Shown here one piece after another: positions 22,575-35,276 of a DNA stretch of 64,000 nucleotides. A program made the translations under genes and the position numbers. Source of the stretch: Tanypteryx hageni. Its lineage: Eukaryota > Arthropoda > Insecta > Odonata > Petaluridae. The DNA is taken from positions 55,007,738 to 55,071,737 of the forward strand of contig CM054115.1 in NCBI GenBank assembly GCA_028673005.1. Reading direction: 5' to 3'. The first letter of the stretch is position 1. Each line of letters opens with the position of its first letter. Below the pieces are notes generated by a model. The model worked only from the letters and a program-made list of their open reading frames with translations, did not search any database and was not told the origin of the DNA.

Positions 22575-25097
22575 CTGCAACTAACACTTATACGTGACGA
22601 GAACAAGAGAAAATGCTTAATGAAGAAATGCGCCTCCATTTGCTCACTATTAGCCCAAATAGAAGAGCTCTACGCATCAAATTAAAAGAAAAACTAATAA
22701 AAAGTATTTTAGCATTATATTGTTTTATTTTTAATCAGTTAGTGATCGCAAACCTTGTCTCTCCTCGTATATGAATTTAACGCATTTTTAATATTTCTTA
22801 ACTTATCATGTTACAAATGTACAAAATATAAAAATGAAGGATGGAGGTGACGTGTTAATTTTGGTATGCTGCTTAGGAAAAGGTATGGAAAACACTGGCT
22901 TAAGGACTTCTATGTGGTTGTTGATTATACCAGCACTTGCTCGATTTGTCAAAGAATTAGATTGTTCGGAAATTTTCTTTTTTAAACTTCCGAGTCAAAG
23001 AAAAAGCTATAAAATGATTTGTATTGGATTGTTGTCGTTGTCTAAAATCCATTAAAATTAAATTTTACGAGCTACCACGATGTAATTTTAGGAAAGATTT
23101 GCGACTTTTGGTTTTATGTAGAATGGTATATACTGCCGCAGTTGTTGCAAATAGTCAAAATCTGTCATTCCATTTCATTTGATTCAATTTCGAAGAGACA
23201 ACGCAAATATTACGTAATTATATATGTTATAATTTCCTTTTATAATTGGCGGATGAATGATTCCACACTGGTTTTTGCTAATCCAATCTTGACTTTCTCT
23301 CAGATGTGTACGTCGGATCTTCTTTGATACCTCGTGCCGTTTTTATTTACCACCCACTACTCTTGTTTCTTATCATTACGATGTTATCAAGTTTTTATTT
23401 CTCGATCGACCGGAAATTCAATATCTGCATGTTGTGGTATCCATCCTTAAAGCTATGCTCAGCGGGTTCTTTTCAGTTATTTTCTGTTTGTTTGAATTCC
23501 TGGCTAATCAACCTCTTGGATTATTATAGCCGCTCCCTCTTCTGTAGCAGTACCGTAATGCAGGATTTTTCCCGTTCCTATACGACTCTTTGTAACCCTT
23601 TCATTCGATCCATCTTCTCACTGTTTCGTTCTCCTCTTAAGCATTCAAGATGAGGAAGGAGTATTTGTCGATTCACTATTTAAATGTGTAAATTCGAAGG
23701 TGAGAAACGCGAATTATCGAAATGCGTAAATGGGTAAACAAATAACTAATCATCCAATATGCTTGCCGCGAGCTCGAGTGTTTACCTCTAGATTTTGGGA
23801 ATCGGCGTGAATCTTCGCCTTTCTCGAGTTTTTTTTTCGCCGCCTTTCAGACGATCGGTGAAGCGCGGCGAAGCTTTTCGAGTTCTTCCTTTTTTTGCCT
23901 GTGAACGCTTCCTTGGATTTCAAAATTGTTGACGGCTCGTTCGCGTTGAATTCGCGTTAAGTGGTTAATTCCCGGAAAAATTAAATTTCCGAAAAATTAA
24001 GCTTTTCCGAAATCTCATTTGTCTTCGAGATGCCACGTGGTTGGATGTCCAACGAAACTAGGATCGAAATTTTAGAAAGTAGACAAGTCTTTTTTGCTAT
24101 CCAAATTTTCATCGCGCAAAGAGTCGGAGAGTTTTCACTCCCGTTTCCATGAAAAACTTCATCGTATTCGTTCGCGTATCGACGCCGTTTTGTTTTTCGG
24201 GTGATCTCAAAAAAGAAAGGAGATGGGGGGGATGTTGGCCAAGTTGGTACGAAAACGGCTTGGTCCAGGCGCGCGCATCTCGCCGACAAGTATAACAGTC
24301 GCGGATGATTGACCTTCAACGCGCATTTGTTAAAGAATCGAATCGTGGGGACGGATGCCAAAACTGGCCGCGGTCGGGAGAAGAGGGAGAAAGAGAGAGA
24401 GGAGGGACTTTTTTCACTCGTTTATTTTGTCTCCCTTTGCGTCACAAATCATGTGACCCGCCATTCACATCTCCGACGAGGACGATCGGGATGAGTACAT
24501 ATATATTTTTTCCCTCGCGATAAATTTTTTTTCCTCGCGTTCCTCGAGAAAACTCGGTTACCTAGACGCTTCCTCTTATTTATATAAAAGTATTCTCTGC
24601 CCGTCTAGAAACAACTTGAGCTTGTTTATCACGTGCTTTTAACACCCTTATAAGTGTTGTACATACCTAGCTACTTTAACTACGAGTTGTTTTTCCATCG
24701 AGGTTACGCGGAATTCTAGAGTCGTGGTAGTATTTTTTGCTTCTGTTCTAATCAAGGGGAAATTCCGCGTGAATCTTAAACGATAACTAACGAAAAAATT
24801 ACTTTTTCGGATTATGAGCAAGCCTCTTTACTGGGTGTTTCAAAAATCTGGATGTATATAAATGCCTGAATGAATGCGATGCTTTTATTTACGGCAGTCT
24901 ATTCGATTTTCTATCAGACTTTGTCTATAAATTACGTATATTTAAAGCACGCTGATTTTCGTTTTGGTTTAGTTTGGAACTTTCATTTTAGTAGAAAGAG
25001 TAGTTATTAGTAAATATTACACTTACATTTATTGCAACTAGCTCATAAACAGCATTTTTCAATGAGCGCCATAACGTTAACAAAGACGAACACATAA
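22575..25097. other. spacer, no gene confirmed
   Basis: AT-rich with a GC-richer patch at 23760-24500. ORFs of 115-126 codons (23306-23653 +, 23981-24361 -) show no recognisable features. Confidence 0.45.
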
Positions 25098-25154
25098 GTA
25101 GGATTCAAATCTGCGACCATAGCAAGGGGAGTCTAAGCGGTTAACGATACCTCC
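25098..25154 (-). repeat. tRNA-like relic (possible SINE head)
   Basis: On the minus strand GTATCGTTAACCGCTTAGAC is followed by GGTCGCAGATTTGAATCC, a spacing and sequence like RNA polymerase III A and B boxes. No cloverleaf closes, so this is not a functional tRNA. Confidence 0.3.
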
Positions 25155-25744
25155 TACAATATTTTTAGTAGTGAGTAAATTTTGGAGAATAACAATAAAG
25201 GAAATTTGTAATGCTTCGGTTTTTTGTTTGGGAGAATAGTGATGATGATTCATAATGAGATCGCCATGGTTAGGATAAATATCAAAATGGGATATGATTT
25301 TTCGGCATGCCAGTTCGAATTCTCTAAACCCCTGCTTTCTCTGTTTCATTACTCTTTGAGGAAGCTGTAGAATAATAAATACATTTAGCTTAAGTAGCTC
25401 GCCGATAGAGAAAATTTTTAGTTTGATTTTCATCTTATAAATTCATCATTGAAACGATTAAAATCTACACCACCATTATTTGTGTGAGTATTAATTTATA
25501 TATTTTAATTATTTAAAAAATAGTATGGTGCACCCCTAAACCAAATTTCTGGCTCGCCACTGTTCCAATTAATATACTGTGGAATTACTTCTCCTTCCGT
25601 CCGAAAACCATGCTTGATTCTCTCCTACATATTTATCAAGCGTATTCGTGGGAAAGGCCGAGTACGTAACGTAATCCCCTATCTAAACTCAATGTCCCTC
25701 AGACTTCTCGTTAAGATTGCTCGCGAAGCCAAGTGGAAAACTCT
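25155..25744. other. spacer with one possible MITE end
   Basis: CTGGCTCGCCACTG (about 25541-25554) looks like the complement of a CAGTGGCGAGCCAG hAT-type terminus. No left partner was seen. Confidence 0.3.
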
Positions 25745-27990
25745 CTTACCAACTCCCCCTCCCCCGGAGCATCCCCCTGCGAGCCTCTCGTGGTGTTACA
25801 TCTTTAAACAAGGGATTTCTCTATGTAAAGAAACAGTCCATCCGAAGGAGCAGAGGAAGATAGAACTTGTGCATTCTCAACATCCATCCCCGCCACCGGC
25901 TAGCGCTCTCTTGATTCTCTCTCCCCCCCTCTCTCCTCCCACTTCGTCTCTAACGTCCCTCCCAATCTCTCCTTCCCGTCTCAAGCAGTCGTGTGCCCAC
26001 CAGACTCGACTCCCACCGCCTCAGACCAATCTCCTCTCCCCTCCCCCTACAATCCCCTTCCCACTGCCCTTCCAGACGTTCGATCTGCCCTCCCCTCCCC
26101 CCTCTCTGACCCCTCCTCCGTTGCTCTCTCACCCTCGTCTCTTCTCCCCCCTCCCCTGCTCAGTCTCCCCGCTCCTGTCTGGGTTGGCGTCTGTTGGGGT
26201 GTCTGGTATTGCTGCTTCTTCCTTCTCCCCACTTCTCTTTCCCTCTCTCTTTCCCCCCTCTCTCTCTTTCCCTCTCTCTCTTTCCCTCTCTCTCTTTCCC
26301 TCTCTCTCTCTCTCTTTCCCTCTCTCTCTTTCCCTCTCTCTCTCTCCCTCTCTTTCCCTCTCTCTCTCTTTCCCTCCCTCTCTCTTTCCCTCTCTCTCTT
26401 TCCCTCCCTCTCTTTCCCTCTCTCTCTTTCCCTCCCTCTCTCTCTTTCCTTCTGACTACGATGCCGAGAAGATCTTCCCTCTCTCAATCGTTCCTCTTCG
26501 TCCATCCCCGTCTCTCTATCTTTATCTCCCCTCTTTACTATCCTACTCACCCTCGAAGTACTGGAATAGGAAGGAGTGGGGGAGAATGATAATACCCGCC
26601 CTTTTTATCTTCCTTTTTTGAACGAGTAGGTTCTCCTCCCTTCAGCTCTTATACTGCTCTTCTTCCTCCCTCATGTGCACCTAAGACCGGCCTATCCTTT
26701 ACTTTTTACCAACTTTTATTCTCTACATCATTCCCTCTTCTTTTTATTATAAGTTCCTTCCTTTTCTCTCTCGTTTACTCTGTCGGCCATATTCCTTTCT
26801 CTCCCGCCCTTTTTCAACTATTCTTCCTTTAGTTGTGTTTATCTCTTTTTCTCCGTATTTGTGACGATTACTATTTCATATTTCCATTCGCTGTATCCCT
26901 CTCATTATTCCTCCCTCATCTTTCTCTCCTTATTGCAACTTTTTCTCTCTTCCTAGCACTCCTCTTGTATTCTTTGATTCCTCTTCCTATCTCTTTACCG
27001 TCTTTACATTCTCACCCTCTCTCTCTCAACCCTCTTATCTCCTCCCCATTCTCTCTCGGCGCTCTCATCGCTTCGTCTTCTCTCTCTCTCTCTCTCTCAT
27101 CCCCTTTCCCTTTTTCCCCTCGCCGTCGCTTTTCTAATACCGACTTTCCACCTGCCGCCGTGGCCTGGCGACGCGACATGGATCTCGGGGCCATGGGGCT
27201 TTTGAAAGTTATTACGTAGACGGTAAAAAAGCCCGCATCTCCTCTCATCCTCTTCCTCTCCTTCACTCCTTCCATGCGCCGCCGTCGCGCTGGAATAGGA
27301 CGGGAAAAGCTTATATTCCTACACGTGGAGAATAGCGGGGTAAAAGAGGTATTTCTCGTGTTACCTTCTATTTTTCTCTCTTTTCTATTATCTCCATGTT
27401 TCCTCTTTTATTCTCTCTTTCTTCCTTTTACTTTTCTCGTCTCTTTTTCCCTTTCTCTTTCTCCGTATTCCTACCTCTTCTCGTATCTTCCTTATTCCCG
27501 TTCTCCTTTATGTTCTCGTCTGTCTCTCGTTCTTTCTCCTCCTTTTCTTTCTTCTCTCTCTTTATCTCTCTCCTTCCTTTTTCTACTTTTATTCTCATTG
27601 CTGTCTTACGGAATTTTCTCCTTTGTTTTTTTCTATTGCTGGATTACCTTTTGTGTGGTGTCCTTTTTGCCTCCAGCCATATCCTCTCTCTTCCTGCTTT
27701 TTTTCCCTCCTACTGTTAATCCCGTCATAATTCTTAACCTCTATTTTACTCAATCTAACCCAATCTATCTCGTACTCCCTCTTTTCTATTATCCCTCACC
27801 TTCTATCTCATTGCTACCGGCAATTTTTCGGTGTTTCTTATTTCTCCCCCCTCTCTCCATCTCGCTCTCTCTATCCTCTATCTCCCGCCCACTTTTATAT
27901 ATCGCCGGGAAAAATTCCGACTCTTACTCCTCCGTCTTTTATATGATTTATTTTTTCGCCTCTCTGTCTCTGTATCTCGTGAAACGTAGC
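25745..27990 (+). repeat. 2.2-kb pyrimidine-rich domain with CTCTTTCC minisatellite
   Basis: From 26232 to 26452 the words CTCTCTCTTTCC and CTCTTTCCCTC repeat. The rest is C/T-rich with short interruptions. The frames at 25614-26621 and 27274-28032 (335 and 252 codons) are Ser/Pro/Leu/Phe-rich shadows. Confidence 0.85.
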
Positions 27991-30982
27991 TGGAGATTCT
28001 CTTTCCGTGCATTGTTGCCGTTGGACTGTTAGACCAGGGCGGAATTTTTCCCATCACTTTTTTATCCTTAGAGGTGGGTTAGGTGCGTGCTTCTTTACGT
28101 CTCCAAGGGGATCGAGATGGTGGCGTATGGAAGAAAAGGAAGGATATATCGTCGGAATTTTTCATTCGGACCGGTATTCCATTTTAGTCAACACCTATTT
28201 TCTAGTTTTTAGAAAGTTTGGGTGAGCGGTTGATATTTAGATGCCACAGAACGGATGTTTTTATTTTATGTCGACATTCCGTCGTTCGAATCTCATCGAC
28301 GATGTTTGCCTCTGTCTCTCTATTAACCATAAAAAAAGTTTAGAATGGCCGCGTACGCATTTTGGCTACAAAGAAGCCGGCATCGCTGGCAGTGATATGC
28401 TATCCGTGGATTATCGCTGATGGCGGCCGCTTTGTAGTGTTTGGTTTTCCCAACATTTTGGTAGTTATTGGAGAGTTCTAGTGTGTCAAAATGATTATAG
28501 CCATGCGGTGATCTCGATGATTGTTTTTGAATTCCTTCCTCATGGTTAGACGATGATGATTTGAGTTTAAAACTTCAAGTTTGCTTACGCGACTGCTATA
28601 ACGACAAAAATAATTTCTTCGATTGTGCACACACACGCATATCGTCTGTTCTCAGCAAGAATCGAAGTCCGGTGAATTGACACTGATGGAGGCTACTTTG
28701 TAATAAATTCTCGTTTGGTTCGCTCTATTGTTTAATGGGTTCAAGGTTCACCAAAGGCACCCATTAGAAATCTTTTTATTTCGTGGTAAAGATATTGACT
28801 ACGAGACATGAAGAATTTCTCGCTTATTCCGGCATGTCACATTATTCAAGTTTCTGCGCCTTTTTCATATTTGTGAAATGTATTTCTTCTAAATAGAAGT
28901 TATTATCGCTTCGTATTTACGCACTTCGGCAAAGAAGTTCGGTATCGGTATTTTTTTAGTTCTAGTTTCGAGGAAAAACTCCTGTTTTATAAGATACGCG
29001 TTATTTTTGACACGATTAATGTAGAAAAGGGCGACCGAATTTTGTCCGTGTATCCGGTCCAAAAAAGACTTCACGTGTCCGAATCGACTGATGGTTCTTT
29101 CAAAATTGCCTCTCGATGTCAGAGTGCGCTGTACGGTTGCGTATCGTTTTTTTCCCTAGAGACGTCTACCTATTTCTGTAGCGGACAAAATAAATTAGAC
29201 GAAAAGAATCCAAGAAGCAAACATTTAGACCATGAACGTTTCCGCCTTTATTTCGAATCCTTCGGAGTAATTCTGTACCCATAAAAAGTTAAAGTAAACT
29301 ATTTTCATTTAGGATACTAAGATGTTTTCATCGCCAATAATTCATCGGTTTTTATCATATAGGGAAGATCGCCAATTGGATTTAAGCCATAAGGCTGGGT
29401 GAACAAGTAATTTTTAATTATTTTTTTAATCATCTGAACCGCTAAAGGGTTTTTTTTCATAAAGAGCTCAGGAGCTGTAGACGTAGACTGCTCTAATTAA
29501 TTATAAGTGTTTTTTACTAGTAATCGACGTTGAAGGGAATTTCAAGAATATTTCCCTCGCGTGATAATTTAGAAAGATCAACCGCGCTTCTTACCGAGAG
29601 AAATGGCATTGGCCTGAACGTATAAAATCTGTTTTAATTCGGAAACGTCGGCTAAGATTTATATAGATTCCGAGAAACCTGCCACTTTTATATCGATACT
29701 AAGAATTAATATAACTTTATAGCATTTCCTGGACTTTGAGGTTTGGCATTGGTGATTATGAGATGTTCAAAAATAAAAATCAGCGATAAAAAGTGTATTT
29801 TTCGACCAAGCTCAAATTTCCACACATTGTTTTGCCTTCAGTTCATATCTTCAATGTCTGGCATTTCAAACTCCAATCTCTTATATTTGTTTTGAATGAT
29901 ATCGCGGCGAAACTTCTATTTTTCAGCGGAAGATAGTTCTTGTCGGTACCGTTAAGATAATAATTGAGAATAGCGGAGGTAAAATCGGATAAGTTTCAGT
30001 TGTGACTTTGTGCTTGTACTGTGAAAAAAGTTTACCCAGAGTTTACCTAGAGTATTTATCATCTCGGCCATGGATCCTCCTATTGGTATGTTGTAAAGAA
30101 CGACTTTTTTGCCACGACCGAAACCTCTAAATTCCATACAACACTATTAAAATAATGGAAAATGTAGGCTTCTATAGCCAAACATCACGACGCTCCATTT
30201 AATGCAACGAAAGTAAAAGAAAAACGGTACTGCCACAGCTCATAATTATTTGTTCTAAATATAACAAAATATTCTTCGCATATTTTTACTGATAATTATA
30301 CGCGTTTTGTTGACACAATTACTATGTAATGAGTGTTGGGATGGATTCTAAGGCTGGTAGCGTACGTAAAATGTAAATTTTTTAAACGTTCTTTACGAAA
30401 AGTAAAAAAGAACGCCTAATGTTCAGGTTATGTCCGTCTATATGCCCGTATGATTCATTTCCGAAACTATGGAGTGCCTACTAAAAACCTTTTGGGCAAA
30501 GGGCAGTAATAAAATGATATAATTGTTCAAATAACCCAACCAGGGGTGCCACCTTGACTCAAGTAGCACTGCCACCTTTCTATGGACAAAAACTGAACAT
30601 TCTGTCATATCTATCCTGTACAAAAAATGTCTTATCAAAGAATCATCTAAGAGTAGTTGTATAATTAGTTGTTTAACATGATTAAATACTTAGTATAGAA
30701 TGTCTCAGCCTCATCCACGCATTAAATGTGGCGCTTTCCTTTATTGTTTCATTTAGAGTTGGAACGGATTGGCAGATCTTGAGTTTTCAGAATGGAAAAA
30801 TTACACTGATGAAATCCGAGAGAATATACCCCGAATAAAGTGAAAATGTCGTTCAAACCGAGTTATTTGAGGTGGTTCTGAAGGGATTCTCATATGATAT
30901 CGTTTATTCGTGGCCGAAGTCGGACTTGAAACAACCACGAATCCACATCCAAAGTTATCAACTCCCTCGACTAGTTAGCCTG
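27991..30982. other. spacer, no gene confirmed
   Basis: No coding, RNA or paired terminal repeats. A (CA)n of about 10 bp lies at 28630. Short ORFs near 28889-29284 and 29952-30137 have no domains. Confidence 0.5.
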
Positions 30983-31060
30983 TTAAGTGGGCATGACGCA
31001 ATATTACGTCATGATAGTTTGTCTCCGGCAGTGGCCAAGACGTAATATTACGCCATGTCA
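30983..31060. repeat. TTAA-anchored repeat end with two near-palindromes
   Basis: TTAA at 30983-30986 is followed by GTGGGC and ATGACGCAATATTACGTCAT (30992-31012), then a second copy AGACGTAATATTACGCCATG at 31038-31057. Both are near-perfect palindromes centred on AATATT. A TTAA plus subterminal palindrome suggests the end of a piggyBac-type non-autonomous element. The opposite end was not found; ACGCTGGGCGCT at about 31226 matches the right end of the element at 59138. Confidence 0.4.
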
Positions 31061-31260
31061 ATTTGAAGACCTTTATATAGAGTCCTTGGGGTATTAGATC
31101 GTAAATATATAAGATATTATATTCCTTGTAGACTATATCGTTTAATCTGTCTGCGCCAAATGATAGGGCGCCATGTATTTACACTAAATATAGGCGCTGG
31201 TGGTCGTGCGTAAATTTAAATGTACGCTGGGCGCTGAGTCTGCTTATATGAATTTATTGG

Positions 31261-32063
31261 TAGGGTGACCAGATTCTGAGGAAGTAAAACGGGACACAAC
31301 GCGTTCTAGTGAAGAAAAACCGGGACATAACCGGGACAATATAAGATCTTTAGTTGTTTTGTCGCTTACATGCCAAATAGATAAATTCTGCGTAGCTTGG
31401 CCATGATTTTCTTGACAAAGTAGCCCATAATTCTTTTCAAATCCTAACATTATGTGCACAAAATTACTACAGAATTGGTCAGAAAATTGATAGAAACAAA
31501 TATTTTAGTAATTTTTACCGTATTTTTCGAACTATAAAACGCACCCCAAAGTTTTTCGAAATTTTTCCAGAAAAAAGGTATTTTGGTTCACCAGAGCATT
31601 TAGGAAAAGACACGTCGCGTATCATTTCTAGCCGTGGTTAAATCCGTATCTGGCAACATTCAAGAAAATATTATGGCGTGATAACAGTTAAATATAACGT
31701 TTTAGATAAATTTAATTCGTGAAAGTTAATAGGGATGATCTAAAACATAATTAATTGCTTCGAAACTCGTATAGCTAAATGTGTCCTGCGTGCACTCGGC
31801 TGTCGGAGTGCGCTGCACACCTCGCACCTATAGGCACCCGTTACGGATTGTACTTATTTAAACACAATTCAAAGATGAGATTTTAATTCCTAATAAATGG
31901 ATCGCTTGAGTAATAACATATAAGTGGTGGAATGTGATTTATTTATTCTATATTTATGAAATAAAAAATGTTAACCGGGACAAATATTAAACCGGACGAG
32001 ACGCCGGGACAAATCTAAAATCCGGGACTGTCCCAGCTAAACCGGGGACGTATGGTTACCCTA
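31261..32063. mobile_element. hAT-type DNA transposon, non-autonomous, 803 bp
   Basis: It starts TAGGGTGACCAGAT and ends with the complement of TAGGGTAACCATAC, and is flanked by a perfect 8-bp duplication TTTATTGG (31253-31260 and 32064-32071). Multiple CCGGGAC words lie inside both ends. An 8-bp TSD with TAGGG termini is typical of hAT. The antisense frame at 31244-31459 crosses the boundary and is not a gene. No transposase remains. Confidence 0.85.
31520..31620. mobile_element. second element end nested in the hAT copy
   Basis: TACCGTATTTTTCGAACTAT followed by AAAACGCACC resembles a widespread TIR type (CGTATTTTTCG..CTATAA..CGCACC). Only one end is present, so it is either a truncated insertion or shared internal sequence. 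Confidence 0.35.
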
Positions 32064-32071
32064 TTTATTGG

Positions 32072-33649
32072 TCAGTGATATAGCGTGTTTTCCACATGAA
32101 AGGATGATTATGCGGAGGTCCGATCCTAATCCAGGGCTTATACAGCGGTGCCTGTCGATTCCGTATGACTTTCTGCTTCTCACTCATCTTTATCCAAGAA
32201 TTTTCTTTTAATACTACCACATGGTATCAGGATGTCTCTTGAGCATATTCCACTAAGGTGCAGGCATGGTTAAGATAGTCGCGGAAGAATGTGCCACGTG
32301 GGGGGAACGCAAAAAATATTGGACACTGTGACTGAGTTAAGCTTCGAAAAACTGGCCACTTGACTGGTTGTAAGTCCCCCCATAGGAGTGGATAAAACGC
32401 TTCCACTCGGGTCTCCAACGCTTTTCCGCCTCGGTAAAACCAGTATATCGATCACACCGTTGTGCCATACCTCCGGTAAAAAAACTAACGTCTTCTTTTT
32501 TCCCGGGCCGTAGCATCATTTTCTCAGTGGCGCCCCTAATGGGAATTATAAATAAAATAGGAAGTGCGCGCACAGCGCGCTCCTTTTTTTTAACTACTCC
32601 TCTCATGCATCTTCCCATCGTTCGCTAACGGGTCGTAATTGATGTCCTTTTTTTCTTTTCTTTCTCTAAAGCGTAGGGAAGTCTTACTCGTAGTATGGCG
32701 CCGGGTGGGAGCAAAGAAGATGGGAATGGGAGAGTGTTGTGGCGCTCGGTGCCTCTATCAATGTTTCTCGGATGGGTTAAGAAAGAGTAGCGCGGAGCCG
32801 TGGATGAGGCGTTGGGGCAAGGGGGTGTTGGTGTTTGAGGGCCTGAGGGGATCCTCGGAAGGGATCATGCGCTTTCCGTCGCTTCTTCACGTCGAAACGG
32901 CCAATTATAAATGAGAAATGGGGACCGCGGCGGCCGGAGAGTTTCACCTCCTCCCCGCCACCTTTCTTCTCTCTTTCCTCCTCGCCCCTCTTCCTTATCC
33001 CTCCCTCCTTCCTCCCTTTCTCTCTCTTCTTCCTTAGACGCTAGAATGTCTGGTCCAGCTCCTTCCGCTCTAGACGGCTCAGAGATCTCGAGCGGCTGGG
33101 TGAAGGCATCTTCGTCTCTCTCTCTTTTTCTTTACCTTCCTCCATCCCCCTCTCTCCCCCTCCTCAGACGAAGAAGTACCCCACTTTACCACTTCTCCGC
33201 GATGTTGAGTGGTTTCCTCGTGTTACATACCCGGGAAGGCGCGCGAAAATGAGGGTAGTTAGTCACCTAGTCCGGTTCGGGCGAAGGTAAGGTAAGGTGG
33301 CGAGACGAGGTACGAGTGCCGGTTAACAAGTTACGTTTTATAAATCTTTTAAAACGAGGAAGTATGGTTCGGAATAGTGTATCTCGCCTCAGTCCAGAGA
33401 TGTTTTGCGAAAAAGAAAGGATTTTAAAATATTTTTTCCTATAACTTTCTTCGAGTAAAACGGTGACGACATCTTTTTTTCGATGCTGTTCCAGGTTTGT
33501 AGTTATTGCATTTTTAGCGTATTACACTTCGTTATTGGACGGATTTAGTTCCTTTGCTATCGCCGTATTTAGTTATTCATCCCGAATAATATTCCATTTA
33601 GTCTGGAAATGGCGAATGAAATGATTTTTTTAAACGTGCCGTCATCATT
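32072..33649. other. spacer with one possible MITE end and short C/T tracts
   Basis: CAGTGGCGCCCCTAATGGG at about 32526 resembles a hAT-type terminus without a partner. 32940-33030 and 33110-33165 are C/T-rich. Minus-strand frames at 32227-32618 (63-93 codons) overlap one another and are not recognised. Confidence 0.4.
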
Positions 33650-34634
33650 GTTTGGTATATTTGCCATCATCATTAGCCCTTTTCAGTTTATTGACCCCTC
33701 CCTATCAACTGCCTCCCTCCTCCTACTTGGCCCTAATAACTTCAAAAGCTCTCTGTCCCATCGGTATTTCGGTCTTCTTTTCAGTCTCTTGATGTTTCTT
33801 GGAATCCATTCCATGACCCTAGACGTCCAACGCTGATCATTTCGTCTAGCTATAGCACCCGCTCACTATCACTTCAGCGCCTTTACTCTTCAAATTACGT
33901 CACAGACTCCAGCATTCTTACTTACCCTTTTGCGGTCTCTTCGGATGACCCCTAGCATACATCTCTCCATACTTCTCTGCGCTGTTTGTAAGCGCAGGAC
34001 TGTCCTTGCATTCATGGTCCATGTTTCACATCCGTAGGTTAGAGCAGGCAGAACACTTTGGTCTTACAATCTCCTTTTTATAAAGACTGGGAGATTTGAT
34101 TTGAAGATGTTTGTATTCCTGCCAAAACCTTCTCATACCATCTTCATTCTCCGGTTTATTCCTCCAAGAAGTGATCCGTCGGTAGTGATGAGTTGACCCA
34201 AGTAAACGTAATTTGATATTTCTTCGAGTTCTGCTCCATTGATAGATATCTTCGCGGGATTTGTGAAGGAGTTGTACATGAACTTTGTTTTATTAACATT
34301 CATTCTAAGCCCAGCTTCTTGACTTGCCAGCTCCAGTTCTTCTACAGGGCTCTTCTTGGCTTGTTGCGAACAGTATGATGTCATCAGCGAATCTAAAGTG
34401 GCTCAGATATTCTCCATTTACCTTTATACCCTTTTCTTTCCAGTCTAGCGTTTTGAATACTTCCTCTAGAGCAGTGCGGCCACCAGTAAAATTACATTAT
34501 GTAGCATTTCATAAAAAAAGGGTTTCGAAACAAACTCACTGTTCGAAACCTTGCAACTTGTTTTGGAAGAAAGAAGTGTGGGCAATTAATTTTCCTTTTG
34601 AGAATTCACTTCTAAATATATGTTTTTTCGTATT

Positions 34635-34686
<52 letters not shown>

Positions 34687-34975
34687 GATGCTTTGAAACG
34701 CAATGTGAAAATATCAATATAAAAATTCATAATCATTTCAGTTCATTGTTATTTTATCTAATTAAATTTCATAGGTGCCTTACTTAGAATACCAGATATC
34801 ACTTATTGTCAGACCTTAAATTTGACAATGTGGCCACCACATGGCAAATTTTCTCAAGAACAAATAATTTAGGAGACATTTTATCTCCTTGCGTCACTCC
34901 GTTTTCGGTCTTAAAGGCACTTGTTTCTTTATTAACTTTGGAACTGAACTTATGAACGCTGTGATTCATGTACAC
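33650..34975 (-). pseudogene. RTE-like non-LTR retrotransposon, reverse transcriptase 3' half, broken
   Basis: Read on the minus strand, the order is that of RTE-type reverse transcriptases. GVTQGDKMSPKLF (34863-34899) is followed, after an insertion, by ALEEVFKTLDWKEKG, then HFRFADDIILFA with the FADD catalytic box at 34380-34391. Then come ELELASQEAGLRMNVNKTK, NYVYLGQLI, LPALTYGCETWTM, and the C-terminal RWTSRVMEW and RRPKYRWDREL. Damage includes a ~380-bp insertion between KLF and the ALEE helix, a frameshift near 34350, a TGA where a Trp is expected at about 34133, a TAA before DQSVLPAL, further stops near 33880, and a frameshift before the last block. The 5' half with the endonuclease was not found. 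The small ATGATG run at the 3' end fits RTE tails. It is a dead copy. Confidence 0.85.
34479..34862. mobile_element. insertion splitting the reverse transcriptase relic
   Basis: It is unrelated to the RT frame and contains (TA)n at 34639-34683. The flanking words TCTAGAGC and TCAAGAAC match at 6 of 8 and could be an eroded TSD. Near each end lies a direct, not inverted, copy of GYGGCCACCA (about 34484 and 34828). Not classified. Confidence 0.45.
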
Positions 34976-35200
34976 TTGAATTCAATTATTAAAGAGTGGT
35001 TAATTACCTTTGAGAACGGTTACGTTGCAAATGAAATGCTCTCATGTTTTACTCGACCTTTTTGTAGCTATAATAATAGTTAACCTAGATCAAAACATGA
35101 AGTCGCGGTACAACGAAGGTCTCCACGTTGTTGAAGTCTGCGTTACATAACCAGTCGAGATTTTTCTTCTCTATTGCACAAAGAACGTGGAGTTTCCATT

Positions 35201-35276
35201 CCGGGGCGGGATCCGTATCCCGCGACCTCGGTATTTTTCGAAGCAGACCATTTCAAACCGTCTCGTCACGGCGAGA
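35201..35276 (-). repeat. tRNA-like relic (possible SINE head)
   Basis: On minus, AGACGGTTTGAAATGGTCT can form a D-arm-like hairpin (AGAC/GTCT), and GCGGGATACGGATCCCGC a T-arm-like hairpin at the expected distance. The loop lacks the TTCGA core and the acceptor stem does not close. Confidence 0.3.

Noticed and set aside
25614..26621. 335-codon frame, the second longest
   Set aside because: Low complexity over nearly its whole length; the first 100 codons also show no recognisable motif.
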